Assembly: GCA_947283485.1 (NCBI GenBank)
Contig: CAMYOU010000002.1
Span: 62,001-126,000, forward strand
Direction: 5' to 3'
DNA: 64,000 nucleotides
Source of the DNA: an uncultured Peptostreptococcaceae bacterium
GTDB taxonomy: Bacteria > Bacillota > Clostridia > Tissierellales > Peptoniphilaceae
In this document: in pieces, positions 36,060 through 44,707 of the stretch
Numbering within the stretch: the stretch's first letter is position 1
How the letters are laid out: the number at the start of each line of letters is the position of its first letter
Notes under the pieces: generated by a model
Seen by the model: only the letters and a program-made list of their open reading frames with translations
The model's database searches: none
Told to the model about the DNA's origin: nothing
Position numbers and translations under genes: made by a program

Positions 36060-37082
36060 CTAAAATTGGCTCAAGAAACGTGCATCGTTGTCAAAGATGA
36101 GGCGAATATTGTCGATGCCGTATTTGACCATGGCAATACGATCCACGCCCATACCGAACGCAAAACCCGAGTAGACGGTCGGATCGATGCCGCAATTGCG
36201 CAAGACATTGGGATGCACCATGCCGCAACCGAGTAGTTCCATCGACCAACCCGTATCGTGGCAAACTTCGCAACCCGCTCCGTGGCAGTGGAAGCAGCTG
36301 ACGTCCACTTCACAGCTCGGCTCGGTGAACGGGAAATAATGCGGACGATAGCGTGTCTTCATCTCGGAACCGAAAAATTCGTGGATGAACGTATCGAGTG
36401 TGTGCATGAGATTTGCCATCGTAACATGTTTGTCGACCACAAGGCCCTCCATCTGGTGAAACATCGGTGAATGCGTGTCATCGACGTCGTCAAAACGGAA
36501 CGTTCTACCTGCGCTGATGATGCGAATGGGCGGTTTCTCCGTCAGCATCGTGCGAATCTGCACAGGCGAAGTATGCGTGCGTAATAGATGCTCTTGATCA
36601 ATGTAAAAGGTGTCCGTAAGATCTCTCGTCGGGTGATTTTTCGGCGAATTGAGCATATCGAAATTGTTGGTGACCGTCTCGATCTCGGGTCCCTCGACAA
36701 TCGAAAACCCCATCGAAACAAAGAGATTCTCGAGTTCTTCCATGACTTGCATGAGCGGGTGGCGATGTGCCTCGAGTCTCTTGGGTCTCTCTTCGGTAAT
36801 ATCGATCGTTTCCTCGCGGATCTGTTCCGACTCCTTGGCACTCATCAGTTCCTCGTTGCGCTTATCGAGCGCATCCGAAATAATGCGTTTGACATCGTTC
36901 GCAAATTCGCCCATCACGGGTCTTTCCTCCGCGGAAAGTTTCCCCATGCCGCGCAAAATCTGCGTCAGAGCACCTTTTTTGCCCATGTATTCCACGCGCA
37001 AATTTTCGAGCGTATCAAGATCCTCCGTCTGCGCGATTTTCATAACGGCTTCTTCTTTGATTCTCAGTAATTCCTCTTTCAA
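36060..37082 (-). CDS. pheS: phenylalanyl-tRNA synthetase alpha subunit
   Basis: 340 aa. N-terminal coiled coil, then class II catalytic motifs: HPLMQVMEELENLFVSMGF, motif 2 with TFRFDDVDDTHSPMFHQMEG (fragment DDTHSPMFHQMEG) and motif 3 GFAFGMGVDRIAM. First gene of the pheS-pheT-zapA-U32-mutS2-argS operon. No T-box is visible in the 50 bases before it. Confidence 0.98.
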   Translation of the reverse strand: MKEELLRIKEEAVMKIAQTEDLDTLENLRVEYMGKKGALTQILRGMGKLSAEERPVMGEFANDVKRIISDALDKRNEELMSAKESEQIREETIDITEERPKRLEAHRHPLMQVMEELENLFVSMGFSIVEGPEIETVTNNFDMLNSPKNHPTRDLTDTFYIDQEHLLRTHTSPVQIRTMLTEKPPIRIISAGRTFRFDDVDDTHSPMFHQMEGLVVDKHVTMANLMHTLDTFIHEFFGSEMKTRYRPHYFPFTEPSCEVDVSCFHCHGAGCEVCHDTGWSMELLGCGMVHPNVLRNCGIDPTVYSGFAFGMGVDRIAMVKYGIDNIRLIFDNDARFLSQF

Positions 37083-37104
37083 AGCACATCCCTCCTAAAT
37101 AAAC

Positions 37105-37113
37105 AGTATACCA
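37105..37113 (-). promoter_or_regulatory. extended -10 promoter of the pheS operon
   Basis: TGG-TATACT on the minus strand (TATACT at 37110-37105), between the trmH terminator and the pheS SD; no good -35. Confidence 0.6.
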
Positions 37114-37136
37114 AATTTTCATGCGTTTCTCGAATC

Positions 37137-37163
37137 AAAAAAGCGATGTTTCCGTCATCGCTT
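37137..37163 (-). terminator. intrinsic terminator overlapping the end of the rRNA methyltransferase gene
   Basis: Minus-strand hairpin AAGCGATG-N7-CATCGCTT followed by T6. Its 5' arm includes the last codons and the stop (37155-37157) of the gene it ends. Confidence 0.88.
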
Positions 37164-37859
37164 TGCTTGCTGCATAAAAATCGCCGCTGCCACGCCGGCG
37201 TTGAGACTCTCAACGCTCCCCTCCATGGGAATATAGAGCGTCCGTGTCGCCATTTTCACGGTCTCTTCTCGGAGTCCATGCGACTCCGAGCCGATGAGGA
37301 TGGCGAGTTTCTTCGGATAGGGAAACGAATCATAGGCGACTGCGTCGCGGTCCAATAGGCTCGCGTAGACAACCATACGTTTGCGTAGATCAAAGAGCAT
37401 CTTTCCATCCATGTGCGCAAACGGCGTGCGGTAGATCGACCCCATCGTCGCCTGGACGACTTTGGGATGATAGGGATCGACGGTATCGCCGAGAAGTCCC
37501 ACAGAAAAGCCGAATGCTTCCGCAGTACGCAGGATCGTACCGAGATTCCCGGGGTCGGAGAGATTCTCCACCACGAGGATGCGATCCGTCAAATGCTCCT
37601 TTTGCTTCTCGACCACGGCAAGTATGCCGGGCGGTGTCGTAAGCGAAGAAAGTTTTTTCATGACCTCGGGCGTAACGAGCGTCGCATTCGGATACGGTTC
37701 CACGGCGTAGATCGCTCTTGTGATCCCGAGGCTTATCGCCTCTTCGACCAATTTGTATCCCTCGACGACAAAAAGTCCCGCCCGATCGCGTTCACTTTTT
37801 TTTCGGAGCTTCACGATGCTCTTCACCGTCTCGCTCTTCGTCGACGTGAGCCTACACAT
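37155..37859 (-). CDS. TrmH/SpoU family RNA 2'-O-ribose methyltransferase
   Basis: 234 aa SPOUT methyltransferase acting on rRNA or tRNA. N-terminal substrate-binding part (RDRAGLFVVEGYKLV), then the knotted domain with motif 1 NLSDPGNLGTILRTA, motif 2 IGSESHGL and motif 3 IPMEGSVESLNAGVAAAIF. The site of action cannot be told from sequence. ATG 37859 fits the family N-terminus and overlaps the ktrA stop by 8 bases; the longer frame reads into ktrA. Confidence 0.92.
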   Translation of the reverse strand: MCRLTSTKSETVKSIVKLRKKSERDRAGLFVVEGYKLVEEAISLGITRAIYAVEPYPNATLVTPEVMKKLSSLTTPPGILAVVEKQKEHLTDRILVVENLSDPGNLGTILRTAEAFGFSVGLLGDTVDPYHPKVVQATMGSIYRTPFAHMDGKMLFDLRKRMVVYASLLDRDAVAYDSFPYPKKLAILIGSESHGLREETVKMATRTLYIPMEGSVESLNAGVAAAIFMQQAKR

Positions 37860-38511
37860 TTTGCTCGAGTCTTCGCACATCGTCTGTTCCGCCGAGGACA
37901 AAGAGGTGATCGTCTCGTCGAATTTCGTAGGATGCACTCGGGTTCACTTCGACCGTGTCGCCGCGTCGAACGGCGAGAACCGTGACATTCGCCTCACTGC
38001 GAATATGGGCATCCGCGAGCGTCTTGTTCCACCACTCGGGACGCGCATTGATCTCGACGATCGAAAAGTCGTCCGAAAGTTCCACCGTCTCGATGATATT
38101 CCCGGAGAACGAGAGACTGTGTGCAAGACGTTTCCCCATCTCACGCTCCGGAATCACAACTTTGTCCGCGCCGAGTCGATAGAGGACTTTCATGTGATTG
38201 ATATCGCGCGCCTTTGCAATGACGCGTTTGACTTTGTATTCTTTGGCCTGCGAAACTGCCATGATGCTCGCCTCGTAGTCCGAGCCGATCGCGATGATCG
38301 CCGCGTCAAAATTCTGCACGCCGATGGAACTGAAGAAGCTTTCGTTCGTGACATTGCCTACGATGCCATGCGTGAGAAATTCATCCATGAGCTTAACATT
38401 CTCTTCGTCTTCATCCACGCCGAGCACTTCGTGTCCCATCTCATAGAGTTCTTTTGCCAGTGCCGAGCCGAAACGACCCAGACCGATGACCAAAAATTGT
38501 TTCCCTTTCAT
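37852..38511 (-). CDS. ktrA: potassium uptake regulatory subunit, KtrA/TrkA family
   Basis: 219 aa cytoplasmic RCK protein. Rossmann glycine motif VIGLGRFGSALAKEL followed by the acidic GVDEDEE that binds nucleotide, and a C-terminal RCK_C domain (about 135-219). Gates the KtrB channel encoded 10 bases upstream. Confidence 0.93.
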   Translation of the reverse strand: MKGKQFLVIGLGRFGSALAKELYEMGHEVLGVDEDEENVKLMDEFLTHGIVGNVTNESFFSSIGVQNFDAAIIAIGSDYEASIMAVSQAKEYKVKRVIAKARDINHMKVLYRLGADKVVIPEREMGKRLAHSLSFSGNIIETVELSDDFSIVEINARPEWWNKTLADAHIRSEANVTVLAVRRGDTVEVNPSASYEIRRDDHLFVLGGTDDVRRLEQNV

Positions 38512-38521
38512 CGTGACCCCC

Positions 38522-39862
38522 TTAACCGATCAAAATCTGTTCTTCCACTTCCCGATAGGGAGGGCTTTGTTTTTTCTTCGCAAAGGCATACCCCATCGTA
38601 AGCGGTCCGATCCTGCCGAGATACATCGTGAGAATGATGAGACATTTGCCGAAGATCTCCAGTTTTTCGGTCAGCCCTCTCGTCAATCCCACCGTTCCGA
38701 ACGCGGAGAATACTTCAAAAAACGCCATGATGCTGTCCGCTTGATAGAGGATCATCAAGAGGAACGTCGCAAAAAAGATCCAGATCAGCGCAATGATGAT
38801 AATCGAGAGCGCCTGCCGAATCAAAGGCGTCGAAATACGCCTGCGGAAAATATTGACATCCGCCCTGCCGCGGAGTTCCGACCACATCGTCATCACGAGC
38901 AGGACAAAAGTCGTCGTCTTGATTCCGCCCGCCGTGCTCGCGGGAGAACCGCCGATGAACATAAGAAGCATTGACACGAGGGCGCTTGTCTCGCGCAGTG
39001 CACTCTGTCTTATCGCGTAATATCCCGCCGTTCTCGTCGTGACCGATTGGAAAAACGCGTTGAGCCATTTCCCTCCTGTCGACATGCTGCCGAGCGTCAT
39101 GGGATTGCTACGTTCCAGAAAATAGAAAAGCACCGTTCCAATAAGAAGCAGCGAACCGGTGACGAGAAGCACGAGCTTGGCATGCAGCGTCAGACGCTTT
39201 TTCTTTGTGATCCGCATTCTGACGGCATAATAGACGGAAAAACCGATCCCGCCGAGGATGATGAGCATGCTGATCACGAGAAGAACCCACGGATTGTCGC
39301 GAAACGGATAGAGGGAATCTCCAAAGAGATCGAAGCCCGCATTGCAATACGAGCTGATCGAGTGAAAGATCGAATACGCAATCCCGCGCTCGATCCCGTA
39401 TTGCGGAATCAAAACCCACGAGAGAAGAAAAGCGCCGATGCCCTCGATCAAAAGTGAACTGAAAAGAATATAGCGGAGCATCCGCACCATGCCTTTGAGC
39501 GCAGGCTCGTTGAATGTAGACTGCAGAATTCGGCGTGAAGAAAGACCGATGTGATGCCCCAAGAACATGGTAATCATCGTCGCCATCGTCATAACGCCCC
39601 AGCCGCCGATCTGAATGAGCGCGAGAATGATGCCCTTCCCGATCGGCGTCCACGTCGTCGCCGTCGTCACCGTCGTCAGTCCCGTCACGCAGACCGCACT
39701 CGTCGCGGTGAAGAGCGCGTCGATATAGGACACGCCGTGCATCGAACTGAACGGCAACACCAAGAGAAACGATCCCAGAAGAATCATAGCAAAAAAAGCC
39801 GCCGCGAGTATCTTAGGCGGATTCTGCAAAAATTTTCTCTTGCGCATTTTTCTGAGAAGCAT
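38522..39862 (-). CDS. ktrB: potassium uptake channel subunit, KtrB/TrkH family
   Basis: 446 aa membrane protein with four channel-like repeats; selectivity-loop sequences are visible (TSAVCVTGL, SSYCNAGF, FQSVTTRTAGY, FSAFGTVGLTRGL). ATG 39862 follows AAAGGAGGGGAGAGA; upstream codons cross the promoter. First gene of ktrB-ktrA-methyltransferase. Confidence 0.95.
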   Translation of the reverse strand: MLLRKMRKRKFLQNPPKILAAAFFAMILLGSFLLVLPFSSMHGVSYIDALFTATSAVCVTGLTTVTTATTWTPIGKGIILALIQIGGWGVMTMATMITMFLGHHIGLSSRRILQSTFNEPALKGMVRMLRYILFSSLLIEGIGAFLLSWVLIPQYGIERGIAYSIFHSISSYCNAGFDLFGDSLYPFRDNPWVLLVISMLIILGGIGFSVYYAVRMRITKKKRLTLHAKLVLLVTGSLLLIGTVLFYFLERSNPMTLGSMSTGGKWLNAFFQSVTTRTAGYYAIRQSALRETSALVSMLLMFIGGSPASTAGGIKTTTFVLLVMTMWSELRGRADVNIFRRRISTPLIRQALSIIIIALIWIFFATFLLMILYQADSIMAFFEVFSAFGTVGLTRGLTEKLEIFGKCLIILTMYLGRIGPLTMGYAFAKKKQSPPYREVEEQILIG

Positions 39863-39883
39863 TCTCTCCCCTCCTTTCGAATC

Positions 39884-39889
39884 ATTATA
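39884..39889 (-). promoter_or_regulatory. possible -10 box of ktrB
   Basis: Perfect TATAAT on the minus strand 22 bases before the start. A TTGACA at 39903-39898 lies only 8 bases away, too close to be its -35. Confidence 0.4.
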
Positions 39890-39913
39890 ACGTATCTTGT
39901 CAATGCAGCATAG

Positions 39914-39940
39914 AAAAAAGGCGGAAAAAACCCGCCTCTT
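39914..39940 (-). terminator. intrinsic terminator of the secreted-protein gene
   Basis: Minus-strand AGGCGG-GTTTTTT-CCGCCT followed by T5, starting a few bases after the stop codon. Confidence 0.85.
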
Positions 39941-39942
39941 TT

Positions 39943-41901
39943 TCAGATGATCGTCGCAACACGCACGCGACCGTTTACGATCTCGAAAGTCGTTTCGCGT
40001 CCATCGCATTTCACCGTGAGGCAAGAGAAATCTCCCTCGGGTGCCGGGAACGAAATCCATACCGGACCCGTCGTGTGCATCTCCTTTCCCTGTGCATTTA
40101 GAAGCTTCACCTCAAACTTCCGCGCACTCTTCTCCTCAACAATAAAACGATAATCCTCTCCGGGAAGCGTCGTGTGCTTGCCGCGTACTTCGATGCCATG
40201 CGCCTCAAAGAGGAGATCCTCCGCAGGGCGTTGCCCGTCTTTCGTAAAATATGCGGGGAATGTGATGCTCTTGCCGTCCTCGGAAACAGAGAAGCTCGTG
40301 TAGACGCCGTCCACGAGCAAGCGAAGATTCTCTCTTCCGATCGATTCCACAGGTACCGTCACGAGCATGAGCGCATTGGAATAAACTTCACGTCCGGAGG
40401 CGTCGCGTAGAGACAACTCCCATTTGGTACGATCTTTCTTCACGACAACGAGTTCGCGTGCGTTCCCAAGAGCGCGTGCCGATCCGTCGACATACGCACC
40501 TGATCCGTCGCGTGCATGAAGGCGCACGGTACTCTCTTCGGGGACGTGCCGATCGGAAGCGCGCGGCGAACGCGACTCGGAAGAGGGCGGAATTGCCTTC
40601 CACTGTGCAACAATCGTCACATTGTTCGTAATCTCGATTTCTTCACCGGAAGAATGTTGCGTTCCATTCACCAGCCAAGCATCAAATTGTTGCCCCGTCG
40701 GCGGTGTAAACGAACATTTCGGCAATCTGAGTTTCCCGTTGGTCACCGGGGTCGGAGTCATCGTGCCGGTTCCGCCGTTCCCATCCCATGTAATCTCGTA
40801 CGTCTGGACGAGAGGTTCTGTCGCAGGGAAGGTATATGCGATCGTGTACTTGCCGTTTTCCTCCAAGAGTTCCTGCACTTCGGCAGAATCATTGATTGTG
40901 ACCTTGCTTTTCCAGGGAATCAATCGCTTGCCGTCCGCAAGCGTAAACGCGCAATGTGCCGTATACACCGTGTTTTCTTGCGCTGTTCCCCTATATGATT
41001 CTCCATTGAACGTCCACGAGAGCTTCATGCTTGCCGTCACTGCGGGCGTAAACGTCACTTCTCTTGGCAGACTCTCGCCGGTTCGGGGTACTGCGATTGT
41101 GCAATTGAGATTTGGAACCGTTGCATCGGCAGCACGTAGAATATCCTCTCTTATGGTTCTTTCTTGTTCCGAGTTTTGGCAGAGTTCCACCGCTTTCTCA
41201 AACTCCGCGATCTCATCCTCCGTCAAGCGTGCTCGTTTTTCTTCTACCAAGTCGAACAATTCAAGTTTTTCAGGGGTTGCCGCGTTTCGTTTGATTGCCT
41301 TTTCCAGTACGGCGTAGATGTCCATGTAGTCGTGTTTTGTCGCTAACTCGGCGAGAAAAGCATCTTTGTACTTCTTAGGAAGATGATCCAGCGATTCAAT
41401 TTCTTTCTTTGCACGCACTTCGGCAAAGGCAACAGGATTCTCAATCACCTTACCGTTTTTATCTAGGATATCGCAGTGGAAATTCCAAACTCTATCATTC
41501 CCATCCTCTTCGCTTCCCACGAAAGTAAGTTTGAGCTTGAAATACCCTTGATGATGAAACACCAGTACATCGTCCGGGTTGAGTACGATATTACCTTGGT
41601 GAATGCGAAGAAATATCGTATTCGTTACAATTAGACCCTTTCTGTTAAAAACCGTACTCTTCAGTTCTTTCCCTTTCGGATAGTAATTAAAAAAACGAGT
41701 CGCTTTGACATATTTCGTCTTTTCTTCACTCGTGTTCGTGGTTTGAAATTCAATGCGATAACTCTTTGTCGCATTCAAATGTTCAAACTCACAAACCTTG
41801 ATTGGAAAAGGCGGAAGTTGTAACTCATCTTCTGCACACGCTGTTTTTGGCAAAAAGATAAAGAACCCTAAGAAAATAAGTATATGCCACAATTTTTTCA
41901 C
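39943..41901 (-). CDS. secreted protein with InlB-type B-repeat and duplicated C-terminal domain
   Basis: 652 aa. Signal peptide about 1-23 (hydrophobic, ending TACA before EDE). Residues 30-165 look like a beta-rich domain, 165-260 a helical segment, 265-365 further beta-rich sequence. Residues about 367-435 form a Listeria/Flg_new-type B-repeat (ITWDGNGGTGTMTPTP ... VTIVAQWK). After a Ser/Pro/Arg linker come two related blocks of about 65 residues (KWELSLRDASGREVYSN and KFEVKLLNAQGKEMHTT start matching stretches). There is no LPxTG or membrane anchor, so it is probably released or wall-bound otherwise. No recognised enzyme motif. Monocistronic. Confidence 0.75.
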   Translation of the reverse strand: MKKLWHILIFLGFFIFLPKTACAEDELQLPPFPIKVCEFEHLNATKSYRIEFQTTNTSEEKTKYVKATRFFNYYPKGKELKSTVFNRKGLIVTNTIFLRIHQGNIVLNPDDVLVFHHQGYFKLKLTFVGSEEDGNDRVWNFHCDILDKNGKVIENPVAFAEVRAKKEIESLDHLPKKYKDAFLAELATKHDYMDIYAVLEKAIKRNAATPEKLELFDLVEEKRARLTEDEIAEFEKAVELCQNSEQERTIREDILRAADATVPNLNCTIAVPRTGESLPREVTFTPAVTASMKLSWTFNGESYRGTAQENTVYTAHCAFTLADGKRLIPWKSKVTINDSAEVQELLEENGKYTIAYTFPATEPLVQTYEITWDGNGGTGTMTPTPVTNGKLRLPKCSFTPPTGQQFDAWLVNGTQHSSGEEIEITNNVTIVAQWKAIPPSSESRSPRASDRHVPEESTVRLHARDGSGAYVDGSARALGNARELVVVKKDRTKWELSLRDASGREVYSNALMLVTVPVESIGRENLRLLVDGVYTSFSVSEDGKSITFPAYFTKDGQRPAEDLLFEAHGIEVRGKHTTLPGEDYRFIVEEKSARKFEVKLLNAQGKEMHTTGPVWISFPAPEGDFSCLTVKCDGRETTFEIVNGRVRVATII

Positions 41902-41948
41902 GACAATCCTCCTCTTTCTATCCTATCCGAAGTTGTTTCTTTAATGTC

Positions 41949-41978
41949 AGTATACTTGAGTAAACGGCTTTATGGCAA
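41949..41978 (-). promoter_or_regulatory. promoter of the secreted-protein gene
   Basis: TTGCCA (41978-41973), 18 bases, TATACT (41954-41949), minus strand; it follows the rplT terminator. Confidence 0.6.
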
Positions 41979-42007
41979 GGTCATTCTTTTGTCATCCACG
42001 CCGCGAA

Positions 42008-42041
42008 ATAAAAAAAATCCCCATATCCGAAGATATGAGGA
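42008..42041 (-). terminator. intrinsic terminator of infC-rpmI-rplT
   Basis: Minus-strand TCCTCATATC-TTCG-GATATGGGGA followed by T8, a stable UUCG-capped hairpin. Confidence 0.92.
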
Positions 42042-42047
42042 AAATCT

Positions 42048-42398
42048 TTATGCGTTTTTCGCGGTTTCTACGAGTTTTGCAAAATCATCCGGATTGTGGA
42101 TGGCAAGCTCGGATAGAACCTTTCTATTAAGATTGATGTTCGCTTTCTTGAGTCCGCCCATGAACTTGGAATAGCTCATGCCGTGTGCGCGGGTTGCAGC
42201 GTTGATACGTGCGATCCAGAGCTTGCGGAAATCTCTCTTGCGTTGTTTACGTCCGATGAATGCGTACGTAAGGGATTTCGTGACAGCCTGATTGGCGGTG
42301 CGGAAAAGTTTCGATTTTGCGCCGTAATAGCCCTTGGCGAGCTTTAGAATTTTCTTATGTCTTTTTTTTGCGTTGACGCCTCTTTTTACTCTTGCCAT
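42048..42398 (-). CDS. rplT: 50S ribosomal protein L20
   Basis: 116 aa; begins MARVKRGVNAKKRHKKILKLAKGYYG-like (fragment RHKKILKLAKGYYGAKS) and contains FIGRKQRKRDFRKLWIARIN, the L20 hallmark. Last gene of infC-rpmI-rplT; L20 usually also represses the operon by binding its leader. Confidence 0.98.
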   Translation of the reverse strand: MARVKRGVNAKKRHKKILKLAKGYYGAKSKLFRTANQAVTKSLTYAFIGRKQRKRDFRKLWIARINAATRAHGMSYSKFMGGLKKANINLNRKVLSELAIHNPDDFAKLVETAKNA

Positions 42399-42417
42399 TT
42401 ACTGTGCTCCTTTCACC

Positions 42418-42609
42418 TTAGGGGATCATCTTATCGATGCGTCTCATGTCGCCGGCGGAAACGAGTGAACCTTTGCGAAGGTTACGTACTCTCTTGGGGC
42501 TCTTCTTGCCCGTAAGGTGACCCTTATATGCCTTGAATCTTCTCAAAAGACCGGTGCCGGTTCTCTTAAATCTCTTAGCGGACGCTCTGTGCGTCTTCAT
42601 TTTAGCCAT
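42418..42609 (-). CDS. rpmI: 50S ribosomal protein L35
   Basis: 63 aa; MAKMKTHRASAKRFKRTGTG and HLTGKKSPKRVRNLRKG identify L35. ATG overlaps the infC stop by one base. Confidence 0.98.
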   Translation of the reverse strand: MAKMKTHRASAKRFKRTGTGLLRRFKAYKGHLTGKKSPKRVRNLRKGSLVSAGDMRRIDKMIP

Positions 42610-43166
42610 TATTCCTCCTTAGTTTCCTTCTCCTGCGCTTGCAGTTTTTCCTTATCTTTCTCTGAAAGAGGTGCCAGAAACATGACCATGCTTCTTCCCT
42701 CCATGACGGGCTTCTTGTCGATCTGCCCGACATCTTGGATCAATTCAACAAAGTCGTCAAGGACTTTCTTGCCGTTCTCCTTGTGTCCCAGCTCTCTGCC
42801 GCGAAAACGGACGCTCACCTTGACGCGGTCGCCATTTCCGAGAAAATCGCGTGCACGTCTTGCTTTCGTACGAAGATCATTGGTGTCGATCGACGGTGTC
42901 ATGCGCACCTCTTTGACATTGATGACTTTCTGATTCTTACGCGCTTCTTTCTCCCTCTTTGCGAGTTCATAGCGATACTTGCCGTAGTCCATAATGCGGC
43001 ACACCGCCGGTCTGGCGTTGGGCGCGACATTGACGAGATCGAGTCTGCGCTCGATTGCGAGATCCAGTGCGCGGCTTGTTGCAACCACGCCGAGCTGTTC
43101 TCCGTTCTCATCGATAAGACGTACTTCTCTGTCTCTGATTTCTTCGTTGATCATATGACCTTTGAT
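42609..43166 (-). CDS. infC: translation initiation factor IF-3 (probable AUC start)
   Basis: 185 aa factor that proofreads the initiator tRNA and start codon on the 30S subunit. N-domain MINEEIRDREVRLIDENGEQ, linker, and C-domain with KVSVRFRGRELGHKENG. No ATG or GTG is at the right distance from the GGAGG at 43179-43175, but ATC 43166-43164 lies 8 bases beyond it and gives an N-terminus aligned with the AUU-started IF-3 of other bacteria. The next ATG (43154) is 20 bases from that SD, with only a weak AAAGG nearby. Rare starts in infC are part of IF-3 autoregulation. Confidence 0.93.
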   Translation of the reverse strand: MKGHMINEEIRDREVRLIDENGEQLGVVATSRALDLAIERRLDLVNVAPNARPAVCRIMDYGKYRYELAKREKEARKNQKVINVKEVRMTPSIDTNDLRTKARRARDFLGNGDRVKVSVRFRGRELGHKENGKKVLDDFVELIQDVGQIDKKPVMEGRSMVMFLAPLSEKDKEKLQAQEKETKEE

Positions 43167-43179
43167 TCTACACACCTCC

Positions 43180-43286
43180 GGGAATTAAAATAGCGGATGC
43201 ATAACACATCCGCTACCAAAAAGAACTCACTTGGTACCTTGAAAGCATGCTCGCAAGGTGAGAAACGGATGTTTCTGCTTGATACG
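43180..43286 (-). promoter_or_regulatory. infC-rpmI-rplT leader with attenuator-like hairpin (L20 leader type)
   Basis: The transcript leader contains a perfect 9-bp hairpin TAGCGGATG-N7-CATCCGCTA (43215-43191) followed by TTTTAATT just before the infC SD, an apparent terminator. Upstream, CCTTG/CAAGG and ACCAA/TTGGT pairs can form alternatives. Gram-positive infC operons have an L20-responsive leader here; assignment rests on position and pairing. Confidence 0.7.
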
Positions 43287-43292
43287 TTAGAA

Positions 43293-43321
43293 AGTATATC
43301 GAACGAATCGATGTTTGTCAA
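43293..43321 (-). promoter_or_regulatory. sigma-A promoter of infC-rpmI-rplT
   Basis: Perfect TTGACA (43321-43316), 17 bases, TATACT (43298-43293), minus strand; abuts the pepV stop. Confidence 0.9.
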
Positions 43322-44707
43322 CTATTTCTTGGCGAGTTCGAGAATCGCATCGTAATAGATGTCGATGAGTTTCTTGAAATGATCGACGGCGATCCATTCG
43401 TTCGGTTTGTGAATGACTTCTTCATCCCCCGGGAATCCGGGACCGAAAGCGATGATATTCGATGTCTCGCGCGCATACGTGCCGCCCGCTGTCTCGATGG
43501 GCGCGGTTTTGTCGTCGCCCGTATTCTTGCGATAGACTTCGGTGAGCGTTGCGACCAGCGGATGGTCGACCGGGAAAAAGAGCGGTTCTGCATCGGAATA
43601 CTCCGCACTCATTTCCCAGACGGTGTCCTTGCTTGCCTTTTTCATCCCCTCGATGGGCTCTTTTGCGGTAAAGGTGACGGGATAGCGGATATTGACGATG
43701 AGCTTTGCAACGTGATCTTTGAGGGTGAGTACCCCTTTGTTCAGTCGTAGTGTGCCGCTCTCTTCGTCATGCAGACGAATGCCCATCTTTTCTCCGTCGT
43801 GGCAATAGCCGAAGAGGCGCATATAATCGCGTGCAAAGTCGAATTTTTCTTCGTCCGTGCGGCTTAGAATATCCATCATGTAGTCGATGGCATTTTCGCC
43901 CGTGGATGGAATCGAACCGTGTGCGGATTTTCCGATCACGCTGAGTTCAAACATGCCGTCCGCATAGTCATGTCGGATCTTCACGATCTCCGGTTTCTCA
44001 ATTGCGTCGGCGATTTCGGAAAGAGAGTTTGCAAGCTTCTCGTCCGCACGCAGGCGAATCTTCGCGCGGTCGGCGACCATATTGTGTGCACTGCCGCCCG
44101 AGAGTTCCAAGATGTCCTCGTGGATCGGCGCGGAGAATGTGTTCTTGAGGATGCCGTACTCGGCGTGGATGCACGGAAAATCCGAGTCGGGTGTGAAGCC
44201 TGCATGCGGCGCAGGGAAGGTCTCAAAATAAGACTTCACGCCTAGAGATCCGGTCTCCTCGTTCGTGCCGGCGATAAGACGCACGGTGCGTTTGAGCTTG
44301 ATGCCGGAATCCTTGATTGCTTTCAAAGCATAGAGCGACGCGACCATCGGTCCCTTGTCGTCGAGTGTTCCTCTGCCGTACATCTTCCCGTCATGGATCT
44401 CGGCACCGTACGGCGGATGGATCCAATCGGCGGGATCGCCCTCGGGAACAACGTCCATGTGTCCGACGACGCCGATATAGTCATCGCTCTCTCCCTTTAA
44501 TTCCACATGTCCGCAGATGTTCTTGTGATTGTGCGTTTCAAATCCCAGTGCTTCCGCCTCTCCCAGAATGCACATGAGGGCTTCATAGGGCCCTTCGCCG
44601 AACGGATGCGGTCCGTCATTTTTTTCTTCGACACTTTTAATACGTACAAGTTTTTGTAATGCCTCGATCGCACGATCGTAAAAAGCTTCTTCAAATCGAT
44701 AGCTCAT
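43322..44707 (-). CDS. pepV: dipeptidase PepV (M20 family)
   Basis: 461 aa di-zinc dipeptidase. M20 motifs are VGHMDVVPEGDPADW (His and Asp), YGRGTLDDKGPM (bridging Asp), AGTNEETGSLG (catalytic Glu) and PDSDFP; the PepV lid domain follows. ATG overlaps the thrS stop by one base (TAATG), so it lies under the Thr T-box and would rise when charged tRNA-Thr falls, a sensible link between peptide breakdown and amino-acid need. Confidence 0.95.
   Translation of the reverse strand: MSYRFEEAFYDRAIEALQKLVRIKSVEEKNDGPHPFGEGPYEALMCILGEAEALGFETHNHKNICGHVELKGESDDYIGVVGHMDVVPEGDPADWIHPPYGAEIHDGKMYGRGTLDDKGPMVASLYALKAIKDSGIKLKRTVRLIAGTNEETGSLGVKSYFETFPAPHAGFTPDSDFPCIHAEYGILKNTFSAPIHEDILELSGGSAHNMVADRAKIRLRADEKLANSLSEIADAIEKPEIVKIRHDYADGMFELSVIGKSAHGSIPSTGENAIDYMMDILSRTDEEKFDFARDYMRLFGYCHDGEKMGIRLHDEESGTLRLNKGVLTLKDHVAKLIVNIRYPVTFTAKEPIEGMKKASKDTVWEMSAEYSDAEPLFFPVDHPLVATLTEVYRKNTGDDKTAPIETAGGTYARETSNIIAFGPGFPGDEEVIHKPNEWIAVDHFKKLIDIYYDAILELAKK

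Noticed and set aside
37859..37937. Longer start of the rRNA methyltransferase
   Set aside because: It would lie entirely in ktrA and add residues absent from the family; ATG 37859 matches the usual N-terminus.
39898..39903. TTGACA as -35 for ktrB
   Set aside because: Only 8 bases from the TATAAT; sigma-A needs about 17.
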